A program made the position numbers and the translations under genes. DNA of 64,000 nt from assembly GCF_001889405.1 (NCBI RefSeq), contig NZ_CP017921.1, forward strand, positions 386,057 through 450,056. Direction: 5' to 3'. Positions 28,608 to 40,410 of the stretch are shown piece after piece. Below the pieces are notes generated by a model. The model did not search any database. It saw nothing but the letters and a program-made list of their open reading frames with translations, and was not told where the DNA came from. Positions within the stretch are counted from its first letter, which is position 1. Every line of letters begins with the position of its first letter. This DNA is from Methanohalophilus halophilus. Its GTDB lineage: Archaea; Halobacteriota; Methanosarcinia; Methanosarcinales; Methanosarcinaceae.

Positions 28608-29768
28608 TCAGACATCAACAAACCATTCCCTAACCATATAAACAGAAATCCCGGCAAACAAAGCCAATAAACCCGCAAGCAAGAAAACAGTTTGCAGCCC
28701 AAAATAAAAGTAAACCATCCCCATCAGGGCAGGAGACAAACTCATTCCCACATATTTTGTGGAATTGTGAATGGAAAGTACACCCCCTCGCACCTGAGGC
28801 GGGGATATGTGAACTATCATCCCGTCTATGACCGTCTGGGAAAGGCCATACCCACAGCCAAAAATGAACATAAGGGCAAAGACAGGGAGCACAGAGTCCA
28901 CCTGTGTCAGCAACAATATAGCAACACTTACAAGGAAAAAGCCAATACCTATCATTGAAATCATCTCAAACTTTGCGGCTATTTTACGTACATTTGAAGC
29001 GACAATAATAACGGCAATCCCCTGGAAAGCAAGCACAATTCCGGATTTATCTGCAGTATATCCGAAATAATCCTTAAGCATAAACGGAACATAAACTACT
29101 ACTGAATACAGCAGGAAAAATGTCACAAAAACCAGAAATATTGTGTAGGCTACACGGAAATCCCGCATTGCAACAAATGCATCCAGTAACCCCCTTTTAT
29201 TGATTTCCAGATTTTGGGGTCTTGTTTCGGGCAGATGGAAAAACATAATTACTGCAAAGGGCAGGGAAAGAGCATAGAACAGGAATGGATAATTCCAGCC
29301 GGCAATTGCCAGGCCACCTCCAATAAGAGGAGCCGCGATTACGCCAATCGCTATCGTCGTACTGACCCGACCCATTGCTTGTAAACGTTCACTACCATCA
29401 TAAGCTTCTCCGATAATCAACATTGCAAGAGACATCATTCCGGCCACTCCCGTACCCTGCAAAAGTCTCAGAACCAGAAGGGTTTGCAAATTAGTGGCAA
29501 AAAAACTTGCCAGCCCCATTAAGCCATATATCAAAAGGCAGGGCACCAGTACTTTTTTCCGATTCAGCCGGTCCACAAAATGACCAATGATGAGAGTGAA
29601 AATTGCGGTGGAGATGGTATAGACCGAAATAACAAGCCCTATCTCATGAGATGTTGTATCAAGAGGAGACACCATATCAGGCAAAACAGGCGCAAGAATT
29701 GCACCGCCTGCCATGGCAAAAAAAGCAGTGATACAAAGCAACAAGAGATGACTTTTCCCGAACTTCAT
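28608..29768 (-). CDS. Major facilitator superfamily transporter
   Basis: 386 residues with about twelve hydrophobic spans. The motif between spans 2 and 3 is GHFVDRLNRKKVL, as in MFS drug-efflux-like carriers. Charged residues inside membrane segments are few. The substrate cannot be told. The regulator gene upstream is on the same strand, 137 bases away, and could control it. Confidence 0.9.
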   Translation of the reverse strand: MKFGKSHLLLLCITAFFAMAGGAILAPVLPDMVSPLDTTSHEIGLVISVYTISTAIFTLIIGHFVDRLNRKKVLVPCLLIYGLMGLASFFATNLQTLLVLRLLQGTGVAGMMSLAMLIIGEAYDGSERLQAMGRVSTTIAIGVIAAPLIGGGLAIAGWNYPFLFYALSLPFAVIMFFHLPETRPQNLEINKRGLLDAFVAMRDFRVAYTIFLVFVTFFLLYSVVVYVPFMLKDYFGYTADKSGIVLAFQGIAVIIVASNVRKIAAKFEMISMIGIGFFLVSVAILLLTQVDSVLPVFALMFIFGCGYGLSQTVIDGMIVHISPPQVRGGVLSIHNSTKYVGMSLSPALMGMVYFYFGLQTVFLLAGLLALFAGISVYMVREWFVDV

Positions 29769-29905
29769 AGTTCACACCAAATACCAGAGCCAACCGACAC
29801 AGTTGCGAAAGGATTCTTCATATAAATAAATGAGTGAGGAATCAGACAAAACACAGGAATTAAAAATCAGAAAACAGGGGAATTATTCCATACATATGCG
29901 GATGT

Positions 29906-30289
29906 TTATGGCATTTCTTCCCTTACAAGTTCCGTATCAATTTTATTAATAAGATAACTTACTTTATCATACCACTGGTCAACACTTTCCTGAAGCATTC
30001 GCCTGACCTCGGCGGGGTTTACGGCCACATATTCATAAAAATAACCACCTACATCTATGGTATGGGTTTCCCTGTAAACGAGTCCACAGGAGATCAGGTT
30101 CTGGAGAGAACGATAAGCTGTACTGCGCTCACGGCCCAGATACTTGCCAAGTTTTTCGGCTGTCAGAGGGCCATTGGAAAGCAGTATCTTATAAGCCTTT
30201 AGATCCAGGTCTTTTAAACCCAGAATACACTTGGCAACATCATCACATTCACAATTCGCTTTCAGCATTTCCGAAATTGAACCCGTCAT
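29906..30289 (-). CDS. TrmB-like helix-turn-helix regulator
   Basis: 127 residues from ATG 30289. A winged helix (YKILLSNGPLTAEKLGKYLGR, ERSTAYRSLQNLISCGLVYRE) is followed by a short helical C-terminus. The N-terminus has a CECDDVAKC cluster, which could bind a metal. The open frame continues 21 codons upstream, but AGGTG nine bases before ATG 30289 supports this start. It is divergent from the DUF5591 gene, with a TATATATA stretch between them at about 30362-30372. Confidence 0.82.
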   Translation of the reverse strand: MTGSISEMLKANCECDDVAKCILGLKDLDLKAYKILLSNGPLTAEKLGKYLGRERSTAYRSLQNLISCGLVYRETHTIDVGGYFYEYVAVNPAEVRRMLQESVDQWYDKVSYLINKIDTELVREEMP

Positions 30290-30394
30290 TTTAAAATTCA
30301 CCTGAAGCCCTATAAACAAAGTTGCACAGATTGTACAAAACCATACTAACAAAATCGTTAATTATATATATAGTTTTTTAGCAACGGTAGTCCA

Positions 30395-31078
30395 GTGCCC
30401 CCAATAATACCAGAAAATGAAAGGTCCGATGAACCGCTTGATACAGAGCGATTAATCTATCATCCGGACATGATACGTGCCAATGAGTGGGTACTCAATG
30501 AATATGAGGCACCTACGCGCAAATTCTGCATATTCGTCCCCTGTTCGATGAGGAAGCCCTACCATACGAGTCCATCCCACAGGATGTATGACAGGATCAT
30601 TTTTGATCTGCTAAAGCCCGAAGATGTCCATATCGTAGTTTTCGGGACATGTGGTGTAACTCCACGGGAAATCGATAATGAGTATCCTTTTACAGATTAT
30701 AAATTCATGATGGGAAAATGCAACGTGGCAAAGATCAAGCGGGATTTTATAAATATGGAAAGCAAAAGAATTGCAACATATCTCGAGAAGACCCGTGATA
30801 ATTATAGCCACAGGATAGCCTACTGCACGGGAGACTTCAGGAAGGCAATGCTCAAAGGTCTTGAGAAGACGGATATCGAAGTAGATATCGCACCCCGACA
30901 GAAAACAATGGAAGAGCACATCCGCCCCAACAAGAGATTCATTTACGGCAGCCTGAGCCAGAAAGGATATCTTCAGGACCTCTCCGATGCAATCACCGCT
31001 AAATTGGACATCGAAAAAAGAGTCGTGGGAATTGACCCCGGGTGTTCAGAAAACGATAATGACTGGTATCTTTTATAA
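30395..31078 (+). CDS. Stand-alone DUF5591 protein (archaeosine-synthase-like domain)
   Basis: 227 residues beginning at GTG. FCIFVPCSMRKPYHTSPSHRMYD and VVFGTCGVTPREIDNEYPF match the DUF5591 domain that occurs inside archaeosine synthase (ArcS). Here it stands alone, without the TGT-like and PUA parts. It may act in tRNA archaeosine formation with a separate protein. Role inferred from the domain only. Confidence 0.75.
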   Translation: MPPIIPENERSDEPLDTERLIYHPDMIRANEWVLNEYEAPTRKFCIFVPCSMRKPYHTSPSHRMYDRIIFDLLKPEDVHIVVFGTCGVTPREIDNEYPFTDYKFMMGKCNVAKIKRDFINMESKRIATYLEKTRDNYSHRIAYCTGDFRKAMLKGLEKTDIEVDIAPRQKTMEEHIRPNKRFIYGSLSQKGYLQDLSDAITAKLDIEKRVVGIDPGCSENDNDWYLL

Positions 31079-31224
31079 ACCTGAGCAAACGTGCAGAGTC
31101 AATTGCTGGATCACATTAATAAAATATACACAAAGAATAAATAAAAAGAGATACTTTGTCCATCCTAATTGAAATACCTATACATAAATTTTGTAAAAAT
31201 ATTATACATCATATAATATATAAT

Positions 31225-33093
31225 GTGATTGATGTGCATACTTTAGAACTTAATGAACCCGCGAGCAAATCAAAAATATTTGCGGATATGATCCAGCAGT
31301 CCACAGATGCCATGATATATACTACTCCTGATTTTACCATCAATTTTGTAAACCGAACTGCAGAAGAAATGTTCGGATGGACCCTGCCTGAAATAAAAGG
31401 CAAACCAATAAGCATCTTCCATGAGAACGATATGACTTGGGAACAGAAAAAAGAAATGTTTTCAAACCTTTATTCAGGAAAGGCTCATGAGGTTGAAGGC
31501 ATCAGTAAACGCAAGGATGGAAGTACGTTTTACTGCCAGATTAAAATATCACCTCTTTTTACAGAAAAATCCAGAATATACGGATACCTGGGAATAATAA
31601 GGGACATCACTGAAGAAAAACAGAATGAAGACAGTTTGATTAAAGAAATAGACCTTTTAACCGGCCTAATCGGCACTGCTAGAGTGATTGTGGCTGTTCT
31701 TGACAGGCAGGGAAAGATAGTATATTATAATCCCCATATGGAAAAACTCTCCGGCTACGAACTAAAGGAAGTAAAAGGAGAAAATTGGTTTTCCAGATTC
31801 ATACCTGGCATAGAAAAGGAAAAAATCAAATCTGCATTCAAAAAGGCGATTGCCGGTCATCCTACTGAAGGCAATATCAACCCTATTGTCACAAAAGAAG
31901 GCAATGAAGTCATTGTCGAGTGGTATGACACGGCCTTAAAAGATGATAATGGAGAAGTCACCGGCCTTCTTGCCATCGGAAATGACATTACACAAAGAGT
32001 CGAAGCTGAAGAAAAATTAAAGACGATATATGAAAACATGCCCGGTGGCATCCTGATGATAGGTCATGATTACATCATAAAAGATGTAAACTACCGTACA
32101 TGTGAGATTACAGGCTATAAAAGGGAAGAACTTGTTGGACAACTATGTGACATCGTTTGCCCCAAGGGATCCGCCTCAAAAAAATGCCCCATATGGGAGG
32201 AAGGAGAGGAAGGATTCAGGGGAATGGATACCACAATAAAGTGCAAAAACGGAAGAAAAAAACCTATATTAAAAAATGCACAGGAAATTACCATAAATGG
32301 AGATAAATACATCCTGGAATTGTTTCAGGATATCTCAGAACGTAAGAATGCCGAAGAAAATGCCATCGAAGCAAAAAAGGCTGCAGAACAGGCAAATCGG
32401 TCCAAGAGTGAATTTCTGGCAAACATGAGTCATGAATTGAGAACACCTTTGAATTCGGTGATTGGATTTTCGGATATTCTGTCAAAAGAAGTAAGAGGAG
32501 AACTCAATGATCCTCAGAAGAAATATGTGTCCAACATTGCCAAAAGCGGCAATCACCTGCTAAGTCTGATTAATGATATTCTTGACCTGTCAAAAGTGGA
32601 AGCCGGCAAGATGGAGCTTGAATACAGTAGTTTTGACCTGCATGAAGTATTGGATGAAATCAGCATATTGACCAAACCTCTTACCTCCAAAAAGAGTATA
32701 GACCTGCAAATGGATTTACCTCCTGAAGATATCAGGGTTTATGCTGACAGGAAAAAATTCAAACAGATTATGTATAACCTGCTGAGCAATGCATCCAAGT
32801 TCACCCCGGATAAAGGAACAATTACAATTATTGCCAATCAAGAAAAGGACGAATTGAAAGTTGCAGTCTCGGACACTGGCATAGGCATACCAGAGGCTGA
32901 TCGGGCTACAATTTTCGAACCTTTCCAGCAGGTCAAATCCTCCAAATCCAGTGAACATAAGGGCACCGGACTCGGGCTTTCCCTTGTCAGGGAACTCGTG
33001 GAAATGCACGGCGGACAGGTCGGACTTAAAAGTGAAGTAGGAAAGGGAAGTACATTTACCTTCACAATACCGGATAAACCGACTACGAATTGA
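31225..33093 (+). CDS. Cytosolic histidine kinase with three PAS domains
   Basis: About 622 residues. Three PAS domains (about 15-135, 145-265, 270-385 in this start), then HisKA with MSHELRTPLNS and HATPase (DTGIGIPEADR, GTGLGLSL). No membrane span or receiver domain is present. The third PAS contains a cysteine cluster (CDIVCPKGSASKKCPIW) that could hold a metal or sense redox state. The start is uncertain: candidates are GTG 31225, GTG 31234 and ATG 31288, with no ribosome site. A TATA-rich stretch ends near 31222. The HisKA-coding DNA is nearly identical to the hybrid kinase at 19.8-22.9 kb. Confidence 0.85.
   Translation: MIDVHTLELNEPASKSKIFADMIQQSTDAMIYTTPDFTINFVNRTAEEMFGWTLPEIKGKPISIFHENDMTWEQKKEMFSNLYSGKAHEVEGISKRKDGSTFYCQIKISPLFTEKSRIYGYLGIIRDITEEKQNEDSLIKEIDLLTGLIGTARVIVAVLDRQGKIVYYNPHMEKLSGYELKEVKGENWFSRFIPGIEKEKIKSAFKKAIAGHPTEGNINPIVTKEGNEVIVEWYDTALKDDNGEVTGLLAIGNDITQRVEAEEKLKTIYENMPGGILMIGHDYIIKDVNYRTCEITGYKREELVGQLCDIVCPKGSASKKCPIWEEGEEGFRGMDTTIKCKNGRKKPILKNAQEITINGDKYILELFQDISERKNAEENAIEAKKAAEQANRSKSEFLANMSHELRTPLNSVIGFSDILSKEVRGELNDPQKKYVSNIAKSGNHLLSLINDILDLSKVEAGKMELEYSSFDLHEVLDEISILTKPLTSKKSIDLQMDLPPEDIRVYADRKKFKQIMYNLLSNASKFTPDKGTITIIANQEKDELKVAVSDTGIGIPEADRATIFEPFQQVKSSKSSEHKGTGLGLSLVRELVEMHGGQVGLKSEVGKGSTFTFTIPDKPTTN
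32381..32622 (+). repeat. HisKA-coding repeat copy 2 (inverted relative to copy 1)
   Basis: The counterpart of 21179-21421, about 93 percent identical in opposite orientation, with identical silent sites over the first 67 bases. The similarity drops sharply on both sides. Confidence 0.9.
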
Positions 33094-33112
33094 TAATTAG
33101 AGATTATATAAA

Positions 33113-34588
33113 TTATAAACTGAAACCTATCACTTCATCCCAGGCTTTTTTGAGGCTGATTTCAGTACCACCATCCTCCATGAGAATATTAAGCATCTTG
33201 TGTACAACATCCGAATCATGGACAAGCACACAATCTTCACAGCTCCAAACCCTGCTACCTGTAGTGCTATCTATCCATTTACCCCCCGTGCGCATATCCT
33301 CGCATGGATAGAAGGGGCAGAAACAGAAAGTACAGTCCTGACCTTCGAAATGACAGGGATAGTATTCACAGGTATTGCGGCTTGAAGAACACCCGGATGA
33401 AACGCCTTTTATGGTTTCTTTCAGTTTTTCCTCGGCATAATCCTTACCGGATTCTGTAAGGACCTCACCAATTGCGTGAATCAGTATATCCGTTTCTTCA
33501 GGAGGCCGAACGGCAAGACGGATAAAATCGTTTTCCATCAGCGGGAAAGAACTGCAATCCCTTATAAGTACACCATGTCTTGCAAGCCTTTTCGTGAGTT
33601 CTACAGAATCCATAAGGAGCTCGGAGATATCCACAAGTATATAATTTACAGAACTTGAATGAGGATGGAAACCGTAGATGTCGATCAGCCGATCTATAAG
33701 ATAATCCCTGTATTCTGTTATCTTCTGGCGGGACACATCAAGGTATGTTGATTCCATACCGCCCTCCATCCCCATCAGGGCACATCCCACCTCTTCAGCA
33801 AGAGATCCCATATTCCAGGGCAGACGGGCAGTATTCAATTTTTCAGCCATTGCCCCAGATGCAACACCAAATCCCATACGTATACCCGGCAGTGCAAATG
33901 ATTTGGTAAGGGACCTCATTACGAAAACATGATCATTAGAGATGGCAACGTCAACGACAGTGCTTGATACATCGGACAGTTCAATAAAAGCTTCATCAAC
34001 AAAAAGCAGGGTACCTGTTTCTGCACAAAGTCCTGCAAGGCGCAGGATATCTTCCCTTGCCAGCAACTTACCTGTAGGATTATTTGGATTGCACACAAAA
34101 AGGATACGTGCCGATTCCAGGGCATCCTCAGAGATGGAAAGCAGGGATTCTATCGGGTAATACACAATCTTTGCCCCTGCAACCCTGCATTGCTGCTCAT
34201 ATTCAGCAAAAGTGGGCTGAGGAATCATTACCTCATCCCCTTCGTTGAGAATGCAGCCGGCGACAAGCCTGATGATTTCCGATGAACCATTACCGGGGAC
34301 AATGTTAACAGCACCTGCGCCCCCACCCACAAAAAAGGCAGCTTCAGTCCTGTATTCAAGATAGCGATTATCAGGATATTGCCCCATTCTTTCAAAGGAA
34401 GTGGCAAACAAATCCTGCAGGTCCATACCCCATTCAGGATTATCAAAGGGGCTGCCCAGAGGATTCAAACTAGCACTAAAATCCACTATATCGGACAGGG
34501 GAATGGAATACTGCTGTGAGGTCTTCCGGATAAGTCCGCCATGGGTGGAAGGAATTAACTCAAGTATATTTTCTTTGAAGGGGAGCAT
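33113..34588 (-). CDS. cobD: Second CobD-type protein: PLP decarboxylase with cysteine-rich C-terminus
   Basis: About 491 residues. It shares the architecture of the cobD at 7.0-8.5 kb: DFSASLNPLGSPFDNPEWG, the PLP region (FVMRSLTKSFALPGIRMGFG), and the cysteine-rich domain CEYYPCHFEGQDCTFCFCP, then two CxxC pairs. It is thus a paralogue, likely threonine-phosphate decarboxylase and possibly kinase. It is separated from the cob operon and lies divergent from pylT. An ATG at 34633 is also in frame, but a TTTATATAAC box ends three bases before it, so the transcript should start inside that segment. I therefore prefer ATG 34588. Confidence 0.88.
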   Translation of the reverse strand: MLPFKENILELIPSTHGGLIRKTSQQYSIPLSDIVDFSASLNPLGSPFDNPEWGMDLQDLFATSFERMGQYPDNRYLEYRTEAAFFVGGGAGAVNIVPGNGSSEIIRLVAGCILNEGDEVMIPQPTFAEYEQQCRVAGAKIVYYPIESLLSISEDALESARILFVCNPNNPTGKLLAREDILRLAGLCAETGTLLFVDEAFIELSDVSSTVVDVAISNDHVFVMRSLTKSFALPGIRMGFGVASGAMAEKLNTARLPWNMGSLAEEVGCALMGMEGGMESTYLDVSRQKITEYRDYLIDRLIDIYGFHPHSSSVNYILVDISELLMDSVELTKRLARHGVLIRDCSSFPLMENDFIRLAVRPPEETDILIHAIGEVLTESGKDYAEEKLKETIKGVSSGCSSSRNTCEYYPCHFEGQDCTFCFCPFYPCEDMRTGGKWIDSTTGSRVWSCEDCVLVHDSDVVHKMLNILMEDGGTEISLKKAWDEVIGFSL

Positions 34589-34762
34589 ATGTTTATCATC
34601 TGCCGGCTTTAATTGGTGTTTTTCAAGATGCATGAAGTTATATAAAGCAATTTTTAGCAGCGAACTTATAATTAATATAATTTATGATAGGAAACTGTTA
34701 TTTCCCGTTACACACCCATAAAGTTAAATACAAATTCAAAGAAATAAAGCAGACTATCCTGT

Positions 34763-34834
34763 GGAAACCTGATCAGGTAGATCAAATGGACTCTAGATCC
34801 ATTCAGCCGGGTTAGATTCCCGGGGTTTCCGCCA
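34763..34834 (+). tRNA. pylT: tRNA-Pyl (anticodon CTA)
   Basis: 72 bases including CCA. Acceptor GGAAACC pairs with GGTTTCC, the D arm is very short, and the anticodon loop CTCTAGA carries CTA at 34793-34795. The T arm GCCGGGTTAGATTCCCGG is as in known tRNA-Pyl. From memory of the Methanosarcina barkeri sequence, base 37 is A there and G here. It reads UAG as pyrrolysine. A GTTAAATAC element near 34724-34733 is a likely TATA box. Confidence 0.97.
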
Positions 34835-34915
34835 GTAAAATAGAAAGTGACGGTCTGGATATGTTGCAAAATTAGACGCCTCAGCAAATGTAGATATCAG
34901 AAGTCGCCCCTATAG

Positions 34916-37206
<2,291 letters not shown>

Positions 37207-37207
37207 A

Positions 37208-38290
37208 ATGAAAACAATATGTCTGATTGGGGGCAAGCTACAGGGCTTCGAAGTGGCTTATCTTGCCAGGAAATCCGGGATACAGGTACATCTGATCGAC
37301 AGGAAAAACAAACCTCTGATACGTAATATGGCGGATGAGCATTTCTGCTTTGATATTACAGAAAGACCAGAAAGGCTCATAGAATTATCCTGCCACTCAG
37401 ATGCTATAATCCCGACAAATGAAAACCTTGATACCCTTCTCTTTTTGAAAAAAATAGAACCAGAACTACATTGCCCTCTTCTTTTCGATTTTACCGCCTA
37501 TCATACCAGCATGGACAAAAAGCGTTCAAGAAAATATTTCAAATCGAACGATATACCCATCCCTTCAGAAAAACCCCAATCTCCTCCTTATTTTGTGAAA
37601 CCCCCATGCATGAGCAGCAGTAAGGGGGCGCGCATAATTGACAACGAAAGTGAACTGGCAAACATTGATGAGTCGATGGTCATTGAAGAATATGTACCCG
37701 GACCAGTTGTTTCACTGGAAGTGGTGGGTGACGGGAACAATTTCATGATAGGCCAGCAGACACAGGTCCATATTGACCAGGAATATGATTGCCACAGGGT
37801 CACCCCAATGGAGACAGATGCAAATTTCAGGGAAATAGCACACCTGCTGGCCAGCAATCTGTGCCTTAAAGGAATCATGGATGTGGAGGCAATACTCTCC
37901 CCTGAAGGAATCCGGGTTATTGAGATTGATGCACGATTCCCCAGCCAGACACCTACCGTAGTATATCACAGTAGTGGTGTAAACCTGCTCGAATGGCTAA
38001 TGGGAAGTTTTGCAGGAAAAACAAGGGAAAACAAACCTCTTCCTGTTGGCAAACAATGTAACTATGAGCACCTGATGGCATCCGATGGAAAACTTATCCC
38101 TGTTGGAGAACATGTACTTTCAGGCGGTGATGACTACCGGCTATTCCATGAGTCAAACGGGTTGGAAATATTCAAATGCAGGTGTGAAAGGCCAACCTAT
38201 ACCCTTATATGCAGCGCCACGACCCGGCAAGAGATGTGTGGTAAAAGAAAAAAAGCAATTCAACTCATCAAATCCGATATGAAGCAATAA
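37208..38290 (+). CDS. pylC: Pyrrolysine biosynthesis ligase PylC
   Basis: 360 residues of the ATP-grasp superfamily. It starts MKTICLIGGKLQGFEVAYLA one base after the pylB stop, and the ATP-grasp core shows VIEEYVPGPVVSLEVVG and DVEAILSPEGIRVIEIDARFPSQTP. PylC joins methylornithine to the side-chain amine of lysine with ATP. An earlier in-frame start inside pylB is not plausible. Confidence 0.96.
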   Translation: MKTICLIGGKLQGFEVAYLARKSGIQVHLIDRKNKPLIRNMADEHFCFDITERPERLIELSCHSDAIIPTNENLDTLLFLKKIEPELHCPLLFDFTAYHTSMDKKRSRKYFKSNDIPIPSEKPQSPPYFVKPPCMSSSKGARIIDNESELANIDESMVIEEYVPGPVVSLEVVGDGNNFMIGQQTQVHIDQEYDCHRVTPMETDANFREIAHLLASNLCLKGIMDVEAILSPEGIRVIEIDARFPSQTPTVVYHSSGVNLLEWLMGSFAGKTRENKPLPVGKQCNYEHLMASDGKLIPVGEHVLSGGDDYRLFHESNGLEIFKCRCERPTYTLICSATTRQEMCGKRKKAIQLIKSDMKQ

Positions 38291-38303
38291 AAGGAGGATC
38301 AAT

Positions 38304-39083
38304 ATGGCACTACTTACACCACAAGATCTGGAAGGACTTACAAAGCAACTTGAGTGCAATAACAATACTATCAAAAAAGCAACCGGAATGGACATTGCTG
38401 ACATATGCAAACAAATATATGGCACCACTCTTGACGGAGAAAAGGTAGGTATTGTGCCTATAACTTCCGGTAACGGTATCATTACCAATTTTTCATCATC
38501 CCTGCTTACGATAACCGAATATTTCGGCCTTGATGGTGCTGTAACCGAGCATCCTGACGTTACCGGTTACTATGAAGCTGTTTCCAGTGATGCCGATATA
38601 ATACTGATGGCAGATGACCACATTTTTATTGCACATAATATGAGAAACGGCAAAATTGCAACCAATCATGTATGCACAGGCGTGGTTTACGCTGAAATCG
38701 CCTCCCGTTACAGATATGCCGACTCAAAAGATATACTTGTAATCGGCCTGGGAAGAGTGGGTTATGCCGGAGCACAACATCTTGTAAAAAGGGATTTCGA
38801 TGTGTATGCCTATGACCCCGACCGGGAAACTATGGAAAAAGCCCGCAAAGAACTGGGCATCATACCCTACGAACCCGAAGAAGAACACAAGTTCTCCATG
38901 GTCCTGGAGGCTACACCAAACCCCAATACGATCTCTGAAGGCATGGTGGCAGAAAGATGCCTCGTATCCACACCGGGAATCCCCTGTGGCTTACCTGAAG
39001 ACATTGGGGAAAGGAACGAAATCGATCTGGTAATGGAACCTCTGATGATCGGCGTGGCTTCAATGCTTTATGCTGTAATGTAA
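38304..39083 (+). CDS. pylD: Pyrrolysine biosynthesis dehydrogenase PylD
   Basis: 259 residues. An N-terminal helical domain and a Rossmann domain with VIGLGRVGYAGAQHLVK near residue 147. PylD oxidises the PylC product with NAD, and the ring then closes to pyrrolysine. An AAAGGAGG ribosome site stands before the ATG. It ends the pyl gene series. Confidence 0.96.
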   Translation: MALLTPQDLEGLTKQLECNNNTIKKATGMDIADICKQIYGTTLDGEKVGIVPITSGNGIITNFSSSLLTITEYFGLDGAVTEHPDVTGYYEAVSSDADIILMADDHIFIAHNMRNGKIATNHVCTGVVYAEIASRYRYADSKDILVIGLGRVGYAGAQHLVKRDFDVYAYDPDRETMEKARKELGIIPYEPEEEHKFSMVLEATPNPNTISEGMVAERCLVSTPGIPCGLPEDIGERNEIDLVMEPLMIGVASMLYAVM

Positions 39084-39154
39084 AGTAGAGAGCCCTCAAG
39101 ATCAAAACAAGTGTATTGATAGCGCTTTTTTCATGAAAAATTAGACATGAAAAG

Positions 39155-39164
39155 ATATATATAT
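39155..39164 (+). promoter_or_regulatory. TATA box for mtbA
   Basis: ATATATATAT at 39155-39164, about 64 bases before the mtbA ATG. The transcript should start near 39186 and carry a leader of about 38 bases with AAGGAG at 39210-39215. Confidence 0.55.
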
Positions 39165-39223
39165 GCTAAATGCGTAGCCAGATTACCTTTTAGAATAAAA
39201 ATAAGTTTTAAGGAGTAAAGGTT

Positions 39224-40252
39224 ATGGTTGAATATACACCCAAAGAGAGATTAGCACGCGTATTTGCAGGTGAAAAAGTAGACAGGATGCCTGCTATCTG
39301 TGCCACCCAGACAGGAACAGTAGAACAGATGGATGCAGTAGACGCTTACTGGCCAGAAGCTCACGAAGATCCTGTAAAAATGGCAGCATTGGCAGAAGCA
39401 GGGCACACAGTCGTAGGATTTGAAGCAGTGCGTGTTCCTTTCGACATCACAGCAGAAGCAGAATTTTTCGGATGCGGAATCAAGCCAAGTACCAAGGAAC
39501 AGCAGCCATCCGTAATCAGCCACGTTGTCAGCAAGATCGAAGACGTCGAGCAATTCGAAGGATATAACGTTGAAGATGGCAGGATCGGAAACGTATGTAA
39601 GGCAGTCAAGATCCTCTCAGACAAATACGGCGACGAACTTCCAATCATCGGCAGTATGATCGGACCATTCTCCCTCGCACAGCATCTTAACGGTGACTCC
39701 TGGTTCATGAACATCATGACAGATCAGGAATTTGGCCTCAAGCTCATGGAATTCACCACTGAATTCTGCACACAGTACGCCCTCAAGCAGGTCGAGAACG
39801 GTGCCGACACCTTTGCAATCATTGATCCAACAGCCAGCTACCAGCTTATTGGTGCTGACTTCTACAAGACTTTCGTAGTCCCATTCCACCAGAAGATTGT
39901 TGAAGCACTTCACGAGAAGGGAGTACCATCCATCCTCCACATCTGCGGAGACACAACAAACGGACTTGCGATCATGGAAACCTGCGGCGTAGACGCAATC
40001 AGTGTAGACCAGAATGTCGACCCTGCAGCAGCAGTTGAGAATGTGGACAAGGCCCTCATCTTAGGTAACCTCGACCCTGTAAGTGTCCTATGGAACCAGG
40101 GTGAAGACAATGTCGAAGGCGTAAAGGAAGAAGCCAAGAACGTCCTCGATGCAGGAGTACAGCTTCTCGCACCGGGTTGCGGTATTGTGAGCAAGACTCC
40201 TACCCAGAACCTTCAGGCAATGATCGAAGCAGCAAAGAACTGGACATACTAA
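39224..40252 (+). CDS. mtbA: Methylcobalamin:coenzyme M methyltransferase, methylamine-specific type
   Basis: 342 residues of the uroporphyrinogen decarboxylase-like methyltransferase family. The zinc ligands are His and Cys in LHICGD near residue 242 and Cys in APGCGI near 325. It moves the methyl group from the corrinoid protein to coenzyme M, the step before methane. MtaA (methanol) is a close paralogue; I choose MtbA because it adjoins the pyl genes, which serve methylamine methyltransferases. A strong ribosome site, its own TATA box and a terminator point to high expression as a single unit. Codon use is clearly biased (frequent ATC, AAC, TTC, GAC), as in highly expressed genes. Confidence 0.93.
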   Translation: MVEYTPKERLARVFAGEKVDRMPAICATQTGTVEQMDAVDAYWPEAHEDPVKMAALAEAGHTVVGFEAVRVPFDITAEAEFFGCGIKPSTKEQQPSVISHVVSKIEDVEQFEGYNVEDGRIGNVCKAVKILSDKYGDELPIIGSMIGPFSLAQHLNGDSWFMNIMTDQEFGLKLMEFTTEFCTQYALKQVENGADTFAIIDPTASYQLIGADFYKTFVVPFHQKIVEALHEKGVPSILHICGDTTNGLAIMETCGVDAISVDQNVDPAAAVENVDKALILGNLDPVSVLWNQGEDNVEGVKEEAKNVLDAGVQLLAPGCGIVSKTPTQNLQAMIEAAKNWTY

Positions 40253-40276
40253 GTCCAGTTTTTTATCTCTTTTTTT
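40238..40276 (+). terminator. Hairpin plus T-run terminator overlapping the end of mtbA
   Basis: AACTGGAC (40238-40245) pairs with GTCCAGTT (40253-40260), the loop holding the last codon and the TAA stop, and a T-rich run follows to 40276. The 8-bp perfect stem made in part from coding sequence is a compact terminator. Confidence 0.7.
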
Positions 40277-40410
40277 ATAAATTCTAAATTTGTTTGATTT
40301 TTACAAGCTTTAGATGCTTACTGCAGTATTTATATTTGCATTATCCTACTGGCATCATTAGCTTAATATATGCAGCATAAGAGATTTTCTATAATATCAT
40401 TTTGAGAAAG

